NCBI GenBank assembly: GCA_963558075.1
Contig: CAUWFN010000055.1
Span: 1-11,674 of the forward strand
Length of the DNA stretch: 11,674 bases
DNA from: CALHKP01 sp963558075
GTDB taxonomy: Bacteria > Bacillota > Clostridia > Peptostreptococcales > Anaerovoracaceae
Direction of reading: 5' to 3'
The notes below the pieces were generated by a model. That model ran no database searches. It saw only the letters and a list, made by a program, of their open reading frames with translations, and had not been told where the DNA came from. The translations under genes and the position numbers were made by a program. Of this stretch, positions 1 to 5,419 are shown piece after piece (the stretch's first letter is position 1; the number at the start of each line of letters is the position of its first letter).

Positions 1-162
1 GATACGATGGAAACAGTACAATTGTACATTGGTGGAATTCTTACTGCTGATGAAGCAGTAGAACGCTTAAGATATAATAATGTAAATAATCAGGTGTCTT
101 TCCATACCGAAAAAGCATTGAAAGTGCTGAAATTTGTGGGGAGGGTAAAATATGAACGATGA
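1..162 (+). CDS. DUF3990-family protein, C-terminal part only (gene starts upstream of the window)
   Basis: Frame 1 is open from the first base to a TGA at 160-162, giving about 53 residues. The stretch NNQVSFHTEKALKVLKF resembles the conserved C-terminal end of DUF3990 proteins, which are usually about 150-170 residues, so roughly the last third is visible. An ATG at 7-9 is in frame, but the preceding codons are also open and no Shine-Dalgarno site is visible in the six bases before it, so this is probably not a separate small gene. The stop overlaps the start of the DUF3791 gene (ATG 152), which indicates translational coupling. DUF3990 genes commonly sit beside DUF3791 genes in toxin-antitoxin-like loci, and the family has been linked to an ADP-ribosyltransferase-like fold. 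Assignment rests on recalled family pattern, not a search. Confidence 0.6.
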   Translation, partial: DTMETVQLYIGGILTADEAVERLRYNNVNNQVSFHTEKALKVLKFVGRVKYER

Positions 163-394
163 AATTTATATGTTTAATGGTAAAAATATTACTATGAATG
201 TTTGCTTTCAGATTCGTGCAGTAATTGATTTGATTCAAGAGTACCTGAAAGTTTCTTTTGAAGAAGCCGTAATGTTGTTTTATCTTTCAAACACATATAA
301 AGCACTTCAACAAACGGAAAACGGATTATGGGCTGAGTCTGCAGAATATATTGCAGATATATTTATGGAGGAAAGAAATGGGACAAGCTACTGA
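152..394 (+). CDS. DUF3791-family protein
   Basis: This is an 80-residue soluble protein without a signal peptide or membrane segment. The core (about residues 22-74) reads FQIRAVIDLIQEYLKVSFEE, then a FYLSNTYKAL-type segment, then a YIADIFMEE ending. That matches the usual DUF3791 pattern of a helix, 'F-Y-x-S-x-T-Y', and an acidic C-terminal helix. A GGGGAGGG purine run at 138-145 is a good ribosome-binding site for ATG 152. The gene overlaps the end of the DUF3990 gene by 11 bases. Small DUF3791 proteins next to DUF3990 are plausible antitoxins or cofactors of the DUF3990 partner, but that role is inferred from gene order only. Confidence 0.65.
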   Translation: MNDEIYMFNGKNITMNVCFQIRAVIDLIQEYLKVSFEEAVMLFYLSNTYKALQQTENGLWAESAEYIADIFMEERNGTSY

Positions 395-495
395 AATTAA
401 CCCATAAGTCATATTATGCAAATGATAGAGATGATCTTTCTAAAAAAATGAGCGCTATAGAAGAACTTGAAAACATTGGCAAATCGATTAAATAA
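378..495 (+). pseudogene. Small third ORF of the DUF3990/DUF3791 locus, apparently frameshifted by one G
   Basis: GGAGG at 367-371 lies six bases before ATG 378, a textbook start. As written, the ORF is only MGQATEINP before a TAA. If one G of the run at 380-382 is removed, the frame opens as MDKLLKLTHK and continues for 38 codons to the TAA at 493-495, through a Lys/Glu-rich helical stretch (SAIEELENIGKSIK). The start also overlaps the end of the DUF3791 gene by 17 bases, as expected for a coupled operon gene. This could be a decayed gene, a sequencing error or a programmed frameshift. I do not recognise the family. Confidence 0.4.
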
Positions 496-501
496 TTTAT
501 A

Positions 502-550
502 TTAAGATTTCTTAATTATTGTTGAATAAGAAAAAGCGCTGCTATATACT
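502..550 (+). promoter_or_regulatory. Promoter with upstream palindrome for the small membrane peptide gene
   Basis: A -35-like TTGAAT (522-527) and a -10-like TATACT (545-550) are separated by 17 bases, ahead of the gene that starts near 577. Directly upstream, 502-515 reads TTAAGATTTCTTAA. This is a near-perfect palindrome, one base different from the perfect copy at 2597-2610 that lies in the same position relative to another promoter. It may be an operator. Confidence 0.45.
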
Positions 551-576
551 AAAAATGAGAAAGGTTGGGATTGATT

Positions 577-762
577 ATGAAGAAGAAAATATACATTTTA
601 ATGATGATATTTTTGCCGCTTTTTGTAGGCATAGGAAATCTAGTACTTCTAATACAGCATTTTGCGGGTAATCAGATTACAATGAATCCATTTTTTGCAG
701 CGTTATTTGCAGTAGTGGGCATTTCCGTAGGAGTAAAAAATATTTGGGAGCTAATTAAATAG
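577..762 (+). CDS. Small two-helix membrane peptide (61 residues), unknown function
   Basis: From ATG 577 the protein begins MKKKIYIL and has two hydrophobic segments, about residues 5-28 and 39-55, separated by a short polar loop (HFAGNQITMNP). The lysines at the N-terminus and a short polar C-terminus (KNIWELIK) suggest both ends are cytoplasmic. A TTG at 565 is in frame, but GGGA at 567-570 is better placed for ATG 577, so the shorter start is preferred. The gene has its own promoter-like sequence and a terminator 13 bases after the stop, so it appears monocistronic. No recognised domain is visible. It could be a small membrane modulator or a type I toxin-like peptide, but nothing in the sequence shows that. 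Confidence 0.55.
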   Translation: MKKKIYILMMIFLPLFVGIGNLVLLIQHFAGNQITMNPFFAALFAVVGISVGVKNIWELIK

Positions 763-774
763 CAAAGGGTTATA

Positions 775-804
775 GAGAGCTCGGCGTTTGCTGGGCTCTT
801 TTTT
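775..804 (+). terminator. Rho-independent terminator after the small membrane peptide gene
   Basis: The arms GAGCTCGGC (777-785) and GCTGGGCTC (790-798) form a nine-base-pair stem with two G-U pairs and a four-base loop. Two further pairs extend the base, and a run of Ts follows at 799-804. Confidence 0.8.
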
Positions 805-824
805 ATACCATAAAAGTGTAAGAG

Positions 825-843
825 AAGTATCAACTAGATACTT
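825..843. repeat. Perfect 7-bp inverted repeat in the gap before the DUF2089 operon
   Basis: AAGTATC (825-831) and GATACTT (837-843) are perfect complements around the five-base spacer AACTA. The repeat runs into TTGAAAACTGCAC (842-854), which looks like sequence found in rRNA operon spacers of Firmicutes. It has no T-run, so it is not a terminator. It could be a binding site or a relic of an rRNA spacer. Confidence 0.4.
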
Positions 844-896
844 GAAAACTGCACTTATTTTATTACAATAAAGATAAATTAAATTAATATTAAGTA

Positions 897-925
897 TTGA
901 CTTTAATAAAATTAAATGATATCTT
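897..925 (+). promoter_or_regulatory. Probable promoter of the DUF2089 operon
   Basis: TTGACT (897-902) and TATCTT (920-925) are spaced by 17 bases, about 55 bases upstream of the start at 980. The -10 lies inside a TTAAAT-GATATC-TTTAA-like block (912-928) that loosely resembles the palindrome seen at the other two promoters. The region is very AT-rich, so a chance match is possible. Confidence 0.45.
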
Positions 926-979
926 TAAGAAAAGTAAAACTATGTTTATATAAAATCAAAATGTAACGGAGGTGGTTAG

Positions 980-1279
980 ATGGCTATAGAAACTATACCA
1001 GGTTGGATGGAAAATCTGGAGGATGAGGATATTGTATTTATAAAAAAGTTTATTTTATGTAGCGGCTCTCTGAAGCAGATGGCATCAGACTATGATGTGA
1101 CATATCCGACTATGCGTCTTCGCCTTGACAAGCTTATAAATAAAATTAAGATGCAAGAGGAGGAAAATTCGGAGCCATATGTGAAGCTTGTAAAGAAGCT
1201 TGCTCTAGAAGATAGGCTTGATTTTGAGACAGCCAAGCTTCTGATCAATGCATACAAGAAAGATGCAAAAGGTAAATAA
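980..1279 (+). CDS. DUF2089-family transcriptional regulator
   Basis: This 99-residue soluble protein has the compact form of DUF2089-family proteins, without an N-terminal zinc ribbon. It opens with PGWMENLEDEDIVFIKKFIL. A helix-turn-helix follows at about residues 27-54 (SGSLKQMASDYDVTYPTMRLRLDKL), where the SGSLK and YPTMRLRLD parts are typical. The C-terminal helix (LALEDRLDFETAKLLINAYKK) resembles a small dimerisation or bundle helix. GGAGG at 968-972 lies seven bases before ATG 980. The stop is two bases from the next start, so it is co-transcribed with two membrane proteins. A likely job is controlling this operon in response to an envelope signal. That role is inferred; the family's biochemistry is poorly known. 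Confidence 0.75.
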   Translation: MAIETIPGWMENLEDEDIVFIKKFILCSGSLKQMASDYDVTYPTMRLRLDKLINKIKMQEEENSEPYVKLVKKLALEDRLDFETAKLLINAYKKDAKGK

Positions 1280-1281
1280 CG

Positions 1282-1923
1282 ATGAAATTTATTGAAAATG
1301 TAATTCAGAATACAGCCACTTTATATCTTGCATTATTATACCTGAGCTATGGAGCAGGTATTGTAGTGATGGAAGTTCTGTATCTTAAGAAAAACAGAAA
1401 GAAGGCATTGATGGTCGTAAGTTTATCAATTGTAGTTTCATGCATTGCCTGTATATTAGTTCCGACTAAGTACGAGGTAAATCGGTATAGGCTACAGTCA
1501 TTAAATGTCTACGAAAAATCTGAATGCATTGGAACTCTTCCCGTATTAGTAGATACAGATAATAAACTGGCAGGAATCGGCTACTTTGTCAAAAATGAAG
1601 AAATTGGACCAGTTGCATATTTGCTAAATGCAGAAATTGGAAAAATAGTAAGTGAAGAAAGCTCATATGACAAAGAAATTCGAAAGGCTCTGATAGAGAA
1701 TGGCATATCGCAGGATAACTTTAGCGGCAAAACCGAAAGCTATGAAAAGCTAAAGAATATGACAAGTGAAAAGCAATTTGTTTCTTTTTCATTTTCTAAT
1801 TTAGCGGTGAAATATTCTATGTGTGTAATTCCAGCTGTAGTTTCTATACTTGTTTATATTATTTTTGTTTGTCGACAGAAAAAGAAAATGATGCTAAAGA
1901 AGTCGAAACTAAAGGATTTGTAG
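1282..1923 (+). CDS. Membrane protein with an external domain, unknown function (first of a pair)
   Basis: The protein is 213 residues long. Hydrophobic segments lie at about residues 10-33, 42-60 and 172-196. Basic clusters after the first (KKNRKK) and third (RQKKKMMLKKSK) segments place those regions inside by the positive-inside rule. The roughly 110-residue polar region between TM2 and TM3 would therefore be outside the cell. No known domain, lipobox or catalytic motif is visible. The start ATG 1282 is two bases after the DUF2089 stop, with AAAGG nearby. The next gene begins 10 bases downstream and has the same TM-TM-ectodomain-TM plan. Together with the regulator this suggests a sensing or envelope-maintenance module, but this is an architectural inference only. 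Confidence 0.6.
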   Translation: MKFIENVIQNTATLYLALLYLSYGAGIVVMEVLYLKKNRKKALMVVSLSIVVSCIACILVPTKYEVNRYRLQSLNVYEKSECIGTLPVLVDTDNKLAGIGYFVKNEEIGPVAYLLNAEIGKIVSEESSYDKEIRKALIENGISQDNFSGKTESYEKLKNMTSEKQFVSFSFSNLAVKYSMCVIPAVVSILVYIIFVCRQKKKMMLKKSKLKDL

Positions 1924-1936
1924 TCGGAGGTGCATG

Positions 1937-2527
1937 ATGAACATTATTTTGGTTTGGGTGATTTGTACTCTTGTGACTTTTATTCTTCTTGTAACTGAAA
2001 TTTGGCTTTCGAGAAAAAAGAGATGGGTTTATGGTCTGATACCTGTTCTTGTACTTGCTTTAGCAGGGGCAAGTTTATATTTCTATGGAACGAGTTATAG
2101 AAGCGGATATTATGTTTTAGAGGATGAGTACTGCGCAGGGAAAACAGGGATGAGTGCAGAAATTACAGTAAAACGAAATATAAACGGAAAGCTGCTTTGT
2201 TTTAGCCCGCTCATGATTAAAAATCCTGATGGAACTTCTATCGACTCAGTATATCTTGATGATGCTGAGTACTCTAACGAATTTTACAAAGAGGCTGCGG
2301 AATACTTCAGTGAAAGACATAATCTAAAAGGTGATTGCATGTCCTGGGAAGCTGTCGAAGGTGAGTATGCATATTTTGGAAAAACGGCAGTCGATATGAA
2401 AGCATTTACGAAGCTAATACTGATACTGTCTCTTCCTCTATTAATTACCTATATAGTAGTAAGAGTACTTAGGAAAAAGCAAAAATTAAGAGAAGAACTA
2501 AAACAGCTTAATATAAGGCTGCTTTAG
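1937..2527 (+). CDS. Membrane protein with an external domain, unknown function (second of a pair)
   Basis: The protein is about 196 residues from ATG 1937. An ATG at 1934 is also possible, but GGAGG at 1926-1930 is six bases from 1937 and only three from 1934. Hydrophobic segments lie at about residues 3-24, 32-51 and 159-178. A basic SRKKR loop follows the first and a basic RKKQK tail follows the third, so the 105-residue middle region should face outward. That region contains two cysteines (in EYCAGK and DCMSW) that could form a disulfide, and several tyrosines. The layout matches the preceding gene although sequence similarity is not obvious. It is the last gene before a strong terminator. 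Confidence 0.6.
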   Translation: MNIILVWVICTLVTFILLVTEIWLSRKKRWVYGLIPVLVLALAGASLYFYGTSYRSGYYVLEDEYCAGKTGMSAEITVKRNINGKLLCFSPLMIKNPDGTSIDSVYLDDAEYSNEFYKEAAEYFSERHNLKGDCMSWEAVEGEYAYFGKTAVDMKAFTKLILILSLPLLITYIVVRVLRKKQKLREELKQLNIRLL

Positions 2528-2540
2528 ATGGGCGAAATCA

Positions 2541-2580
2541 AAAACCCTTGTGCGTAGCTAAATGCACAGGGGTTTTCTTT
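2541..2580 (+). terminator. Rho-independent terminator of the DUF2089 operon
   Basis: AAAACCCTTGTGC (2541-2553) pairs with GCACAGGGGTTTT (2564-2576) over 13 base pairs with one G-U pair. A T-rich tail follows. The A-rich 5' arm means it could also work on the opposite strand. Confidence 0.85.
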
Positions 2581-2596
2581 TCATAACAAAACTGTA

Positions 2597-2610
2597 TTAA
2601 GATATCTTAA
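2597..2610. promoter_or_regulatory. Perfect 14-bp palindrome, candidate operator of the bPH2 pair
   Basis: TTAAGATATCTTAA is a perfect palindrome ending one base before a consensus -35. Its position fits a repressor or activator site. A one-mismatch copy lies at 502-515 upstream of the -35 of the small membrane peptide gene. Confidence 0.5.
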
Positions 2611-2611
2611 G

Positions 2612-2639
2612 TTGACAATAGGCGCATGTCATCTATAAT
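2612..2639 (+). promoter_or_regulatory. Consensus sigma-A-type promoter of the bPH2 pair
   Basis: TTGACA (2612-2617) and TATAAT (2634-2639) are both perfect and are separated by 16 bases. The start codon at 2672 follows about 25-30 bases after the likely transcription start. Confidence 0.8.
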
Positions 2640-2671
2640 TAAGACACAAATATAATGTAGGGAGGAAAAGC

Positions 2672-3157
2672 ATGGGCTACGAAAAATTATCAAAGCGTGC
2701 ACTGAAGTGTATGTATGCATCTGAAGTAGTACTTGACATTGTAATACTTTTGGTTATTGGCATTTTGAATTATTTATGGCTGATTCCAGGTGATATAGAG
2801 ATAGGAAAGCTGATTTCTGCAGTTTGCGCTATTATTTGTCTAGTTTCGATGGTTATAACGCCTTATTTCAGATTCAACAGGTATAGATATAGCATAAGTG
2901 ATGAGTGTATCGATATCAAAGAGGGGTATCTGTTTGTAAAAAGGCATATAGTTCCAATAGAAAGACTTCATAAACTAGAAACATCAAAGGGTCCTATCAA
3001 CCAAATCTTTAACGTTTCTAAGGTTACAGTTACAACGGCAGGAGGAGATGTTACGCTCAGATTTTTGGATGAGGAAAAAGCCGAAAAAATAGCAGAAAGC
3101 CTACGTGCAAGAATCAATGAGATTGTGAAAGAGCAGAGGGAAGAAGATGGACAGTAA
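2672..3157 (+). CDS. ydbS: YdbS-like membrane protein with a bacterial PH (bPH2/DUF304) domain
   Basis: The protein is 161 residues, close to B. subtilis YdbS. Two membrane helices lie at about residues 15-37 and 45-65. They are followed by a bPH2 domain at about 68-150, with a FNRYRYSISDECIDIKEGYL opening, a P-I-E-R-L-H segment (95-100) and GPINQIFNVSKVTV (107-120), all hallmark positions of the family. GGAGG at 2661-2665 lies six bases before ATG 2672. The last 11 bases overlap the start of the larger partner gene, so the two are translationally coupled. In B. subtilis the ydbST pair belongs to the SigW envelope-stress regulon and protects against antimicrobials made by other bacilli. A similar protective role here is inferred. 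Here the promoter is of the housekeeping type. Confidence 0.8.
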   Translation: MGYEKLSKRALKCMYASEVVLDIVILLVIGILNYLWLIPGDIEIGKLISAVCAIICLVSMVITPYFRFNRYRYSISDECIDIKEGYLFVKRHIVPIERLHKLETSKGPINQIFNVSKVTVTTAGGDVTLRFLDEEKAEKIAESLRARINEIVKEQREEDGQ

Positions 3158-4652
3158 AGGTAAATTTCGAAATCATATTTCCATTATTTTTGAAAAGCTT
3201 GGAGCTGTATCAGGTGCTATTATCGCCTTTGCTATAATCAATGTGGAAAATATTGCAAACCTGCTCAAGGAAGGAACTCGAAGCGAACTAAGCCTTTCTT
3301 TCTTAATAGGAACGGCTGTAGTCATTGCTATTTTAGTAGTTAGCTTAGTATACCAGCTGGTAATTTGGTCAAAAACATATATTTATGTGCAGGATAACAG
3401 CATAGTTATAGAAAAAAACACTTTGCATAAAACGAAAAATACAGTAGGAATCCGAAGTATTTCAAATGTAAACATAGAGCAGAATCTGTTCGAAATGTTT
3501 ATAGGAACATGTAGCCTCAAGCTTGATACAAACAGTATGTCAACAGCCGATGAGACTGATGTGAAAATTGTTCTAAAAAAGAATGATGCCAAGGAGCTGA
3601 GAAAGTATCTGATGACAGCTATGCAGGATATTAGTGAAAGATCAAAGCCTCTCGCAGAAGCATCTTCCAAGATAGCGTCAGATTGGATGCTTGAGGTTTC
3701 CGGTAAGGAAATGCTTTCACATGGGCTTTTGGCAGTAAATGTAGTTTCTCTTTTAATTGCTATAGGAACATTCATCGCCCTTATTTCTATGATAGTAACG
3801 GGGGCAGAGAAGGTTATACGTGGAGAAAGCGTAGTGGGAATGTTTTTCGGGCTTTTGATGGCAGGCGGAATGTGGGTTTCTGCAATGCGAGATCTTCTCA
3901 AGGGATTTATAAAATATTATAATTTCAAAATTACAAGAAGAGGCGACAGGCTATATATGAGCTATGGGCTTTTAAAAAAGGTGAATTATACAATACCTGT
4001 CGAAAAGATAAATGCGCTTAAGCTTAAGCAATCACTCTTTGCTAGGATTTCGGGTCATTATATGGCGGAGATAATTAATATAGGAATGGGTGATGATGAG
4101 GAAGAGACAGAGTCGTTTCTTTTTCCTTACTGCCGTATAGAAACTGTAGCTGCAAGAATTACAGAGTTAATTCCAGAGTACGATTTTGCTAAAGAGCTTA
4201 CATATGATAGGCAGCCTAGATCTGTCTGGCTTGCTTGGATTATTCCCTTTAGCTTTTACATTGCCATAGTAGCTGCTTTGATTGGAATTGGATCGAATTA
4301 TTTTGGCGAATATTTTACATGGATTATCGCGGCAGGAGCTTTGATGATTCTTTTTGGCATTATATTTCTTGCCGCAGGTTTCATGATAGATGGGTACAGA
4401 TTTGGAGATGAGGATATTCTTATTGTGGATGGTTTTCTGGAAAAGAAGTACTGTTTCGTACTTTATAGAAAGATTCAGTTTGTGGAGTATATTCAAAATC
4501 CATTTGCTCGCTTATCAGGAATTCAGAAGGCAAGGATATACATCCTCGCATCAGCACTGAATAGAGCTCATGATGTTGCCTACTTTTCTAGCATTAATCA
4601 AGAATTTTTGAAAGACAAAATATTGACTGCACATAGCGTGGGTCGCTCGTAG
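3147..4652 (+). CDS. ydbT: YdbT-like membrane protein with three bPH2-type repeats
   Basis: The protein is 501 residues, near the length of B. subtilis YdbT. It reads as three units of two membrane helices plus a PH-like domain. Helices lie at about residues 18-38 and 50-75, with a domain at 78-155 (RSISNVNIEQNLFEMFIGTC). The second pair is at about 193-218 and 230-250, with a domain at 257-342 (EKINALKLKQSLFARISGH). The third pair is at about 362-384 and 390-413, with a domain at 416-490 (RKIQFVEYIQNPFARLSGIQ). The recurring 'q-s-l-f-a-R-i-s-G' phrase supports the repeat reading. The start overlaps the ydbS-like gene, with a GAGGGAAG purine run in front. Together the pair probably forms a membrane complex for envelope protection. 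No terminator with a T-run was seen after the stop. Confidence 0.8.
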   Translation: MDSKGKFRNHISIIFEKLGAVSGAIIAFAIINVENIANLLKEGTRSELSLSFLIGTAVVIAILVVSLVYQLVIWSKTYIYVQDNSIVIEKNTLHKTKNTVGIRSISNVNIEQNLFEMFIGTCSLKLDTNSMSTADETDVKIVLKKNDAKELRKYLMTAMQDISERSKPLAEASSKIASDWMLEVSGKEMLSHGLLAVNVVSLLIAIGTFIALISMIVTGAEKVIRGESVVGMFFGLLMAGGMWVSAMRDLLKGFIKYYNFKITRRGDRLYMSYGLLKKVNYTIPVEKINALKLKQSLFARISGHYMAEIINIGMGDDEEETESFLFPYCRIETVAARITELIPEYDFAKELTYDRQPRSVWLAWIIPFSFYIAIVAALIGIGSNYFGEYFTWIIAAGALMILFGIIFLAAGFMIDGYRFGDEDILIVDGFLEKKYCFVLYRKIQFVEYIQNPFARLSGIQKARIYILASALNRAHDVAYFSSINQEFLKDKILTAHSVGRS

Positions 4653-4697
4653 ATTTGCTTTGCAAAATTAGCATATCATGTATACTTGTATAGGGGG

Positions 4698-4727
4698 TTT
4701 ACAAGATGTAGCCCTTTTTGATATAAT
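4698..4727 (+). promoter_or_regulatory. Promoter of the cobalamin-riboswitch transcript
   Basis: TTTACA (4698-4703) and a perfect TATAAT (4722-4727) are separated by 18 bases. Transcription would start at about 4734, just before the aptamer, so the riboswitch unit is independent of the bPH2 genes upstream. Confidence 0.65.
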
Positions 4728-4743
4728 ATGATTGTAAATAAAT

Positions 4744-4925
4744 ACCAGATTTATGCCTGGCTGAAAAGTCAGTTAAAAGGGAAACAGGTGAAAATCCTGT
4801 GCGGTCCCGCCACTGTGAGGAACGAGTATATTTCGATTTACCACTGGATAATACCGGGAAGGTGAAATATATGATGACGTCCGAGTCAGGAGACCTGCAT
4901 AAGTCTGAAGTTCGATGCACGCTAC
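4744..4925 (+). promoter_or_regulatory. Cobalamin (B12) riboswitch aptamer
   Basis: The conserved landmarks occur in the right order: AAAGGGAAACAGGTGAAAAT (4776-4795), the GGTCCCGCCACTGTGAGG block (4803-4820), GGGAAGGTGAAAT (4856-4868) and the B12 box AGTCAGGAGACCTGCAT (4884-4900). A hairpin, TGCAT (4896-4900) with ATGCA (4915-4919), follows the B12 box at the position expected for the regulatory hairpin. In this class, adenosylcobalamin or another cobalamin binds the RNA and usually shuts off expression. The unusual part is the gene it controls, a 53-residue orphan ORF. Aptamer edges are approximate. Confidence 0.95.
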
Positions 4926-5016
4926 GGGTAATTAGGGTGAGACAATATCAGTACTATTGTACGGATATTTATTGTTGATAACTATAATTACCGGAAGCAT
5001 TGCATTCCGGTTTTTT
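4926..5016 (+). terminator. Riboswitch expression platform: conditional terminator and antiterminator
   Basis: The intrinsic terminator is ACCGGAA (4990-4996) paired with TTCCGGT (5005-5011), followed by Ts to 5016. Upstream GGTAATTA (4927-4934) is perfectly complementary to TAATTACC (4985-4992), which shares three bases with the 5' arm of the terminator. A small hairpin, ACAATA (4942-4947) with TATTGT (4955-4960), sits between. This is the layout of a transcription-attenuating switch. Cobalamin binding would be expected to favour the terminator. Which form the ligand actually favours is not visible in sequence. Confidence 0.75.
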
Positions 5017-5052
5017 ATTTCTTAATTTAACTAACACAAGGAGGGGCATTTT

Positions 5053-5214
5053 ATGAAAAACATTTTTAAAAAATACTTTGAGTATGTGGCAGAAAGACAT
5101 GAGGAAGTAATGGAGCAGTATCTTGGCGCAGCTGAAAAATCATTCAGCAGCAAGATGACTTATGGCTCACAGAATAAAAAGAACGTTCCGTTCAAAGTGA
5201 GAGAAGATGCATAA
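5053..5214 (+). CDS. Orphan 53-residue protein under cobalamin riboswitch control
   Basis: AAGGAGGGG (5039-5046), followed by six bases and ATG 5053, is a strong ribosome-binding site for an ORF of 53 codons ending in TAA. The protein begins MKNIFKKYFEYVAERHEEVM. Residues 2-31 look like a charged amphipathic helix, followed by a serine-rich turn (SFSSK) and a basic, polar C-terminus (NKKNVPFKVRED). There is no signal peptide, membrane segment, cysteine or metal-binding motif, and a single histidine (residue 16). It is the only gene between the riboswitch and a strong terminator at 5296, and the next gene is on the other strand, so it is the sole target. I do not recognise the family. It could be a regulator, adaptor or chaperone in B12 metabolism. 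Function is unknown. Confidence 0.75.
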   Translation: MKNIFKKYFEYVAERHEEVMEQYLGAAEKSFSSKMTYGSQNKKNVPFKVREDA

Positions 5215-5295
5215 TTCAAAATCACAGGAACTTAAACCTGAAAACAGGTAGTTAAATTTGGTAACACTCAAAATCCAAACATATATGCCAATGGG

Positions 5296-5342
5296 CAAGG
5301 CTGCACAGAGAGATGATTTCTATGTGCAGCCTTGTTCTTTTT
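5296..5342 (+). terminator. Terminator of the riboswitch-controlled small gene
   Basis: CAAGGCTGCACA (5296-5307) and TGTGCAGCCTTG (5323-5334) form a perfect 12-bp stem with a 15-base loop, followed by TTCTTTTT. It closes the small transcript well before the convergent arginase gene. Confidence 0.9.
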
Positions 5343-5343
5343 G

Positions 5344-5393
5344 CAAAAAAGAGAAGAATTACGCATAAGAACTAGATTTTTTGCGTAATTCTT
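5344..5393 (-). terminator. Terminator of the arginase gene
   Basis: AAGAATTACGCA (5354-5365) and TGCGTAATTCTT (5382-5393) form a perfect 12-bp stem. The A-run at 5345-5350 becomes a T-run on the minus strand. It stands back to back with the plus-strand terminator ending at 5342. Confidence 0.85.
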
Positions 5394-5419
5394 CCCATGA
5401 GGCTATATAATCGCAGGTT

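Noticed and set aside
3383..3901. 172-codon minus-strand ORF
   Set aside because: It lies wholly inside the ydbT-like gene, which shows clear domain repeats and membrane helices; the reverse frame shows none and has no ribosome site.
4653..4697. TTTGC/GCAAA hairpin after the ydbT-like gene as a terminator
   Set aside because: The stem is only about five base pairs and no T-run follows.
4699..4920. 73-codon minus-strand ORF
   Set aside because: It is antisense to the cobalamin riboswitch, and its content is the complement of conserved RNA motifs.
5285..5368. 27-codon ORF containing a C-S-F-C motif downstream of the small B12-controlled gene
   Set aside because: It has no ribosome site and reads through the terminator stem, so it is very unlikely to be translated.
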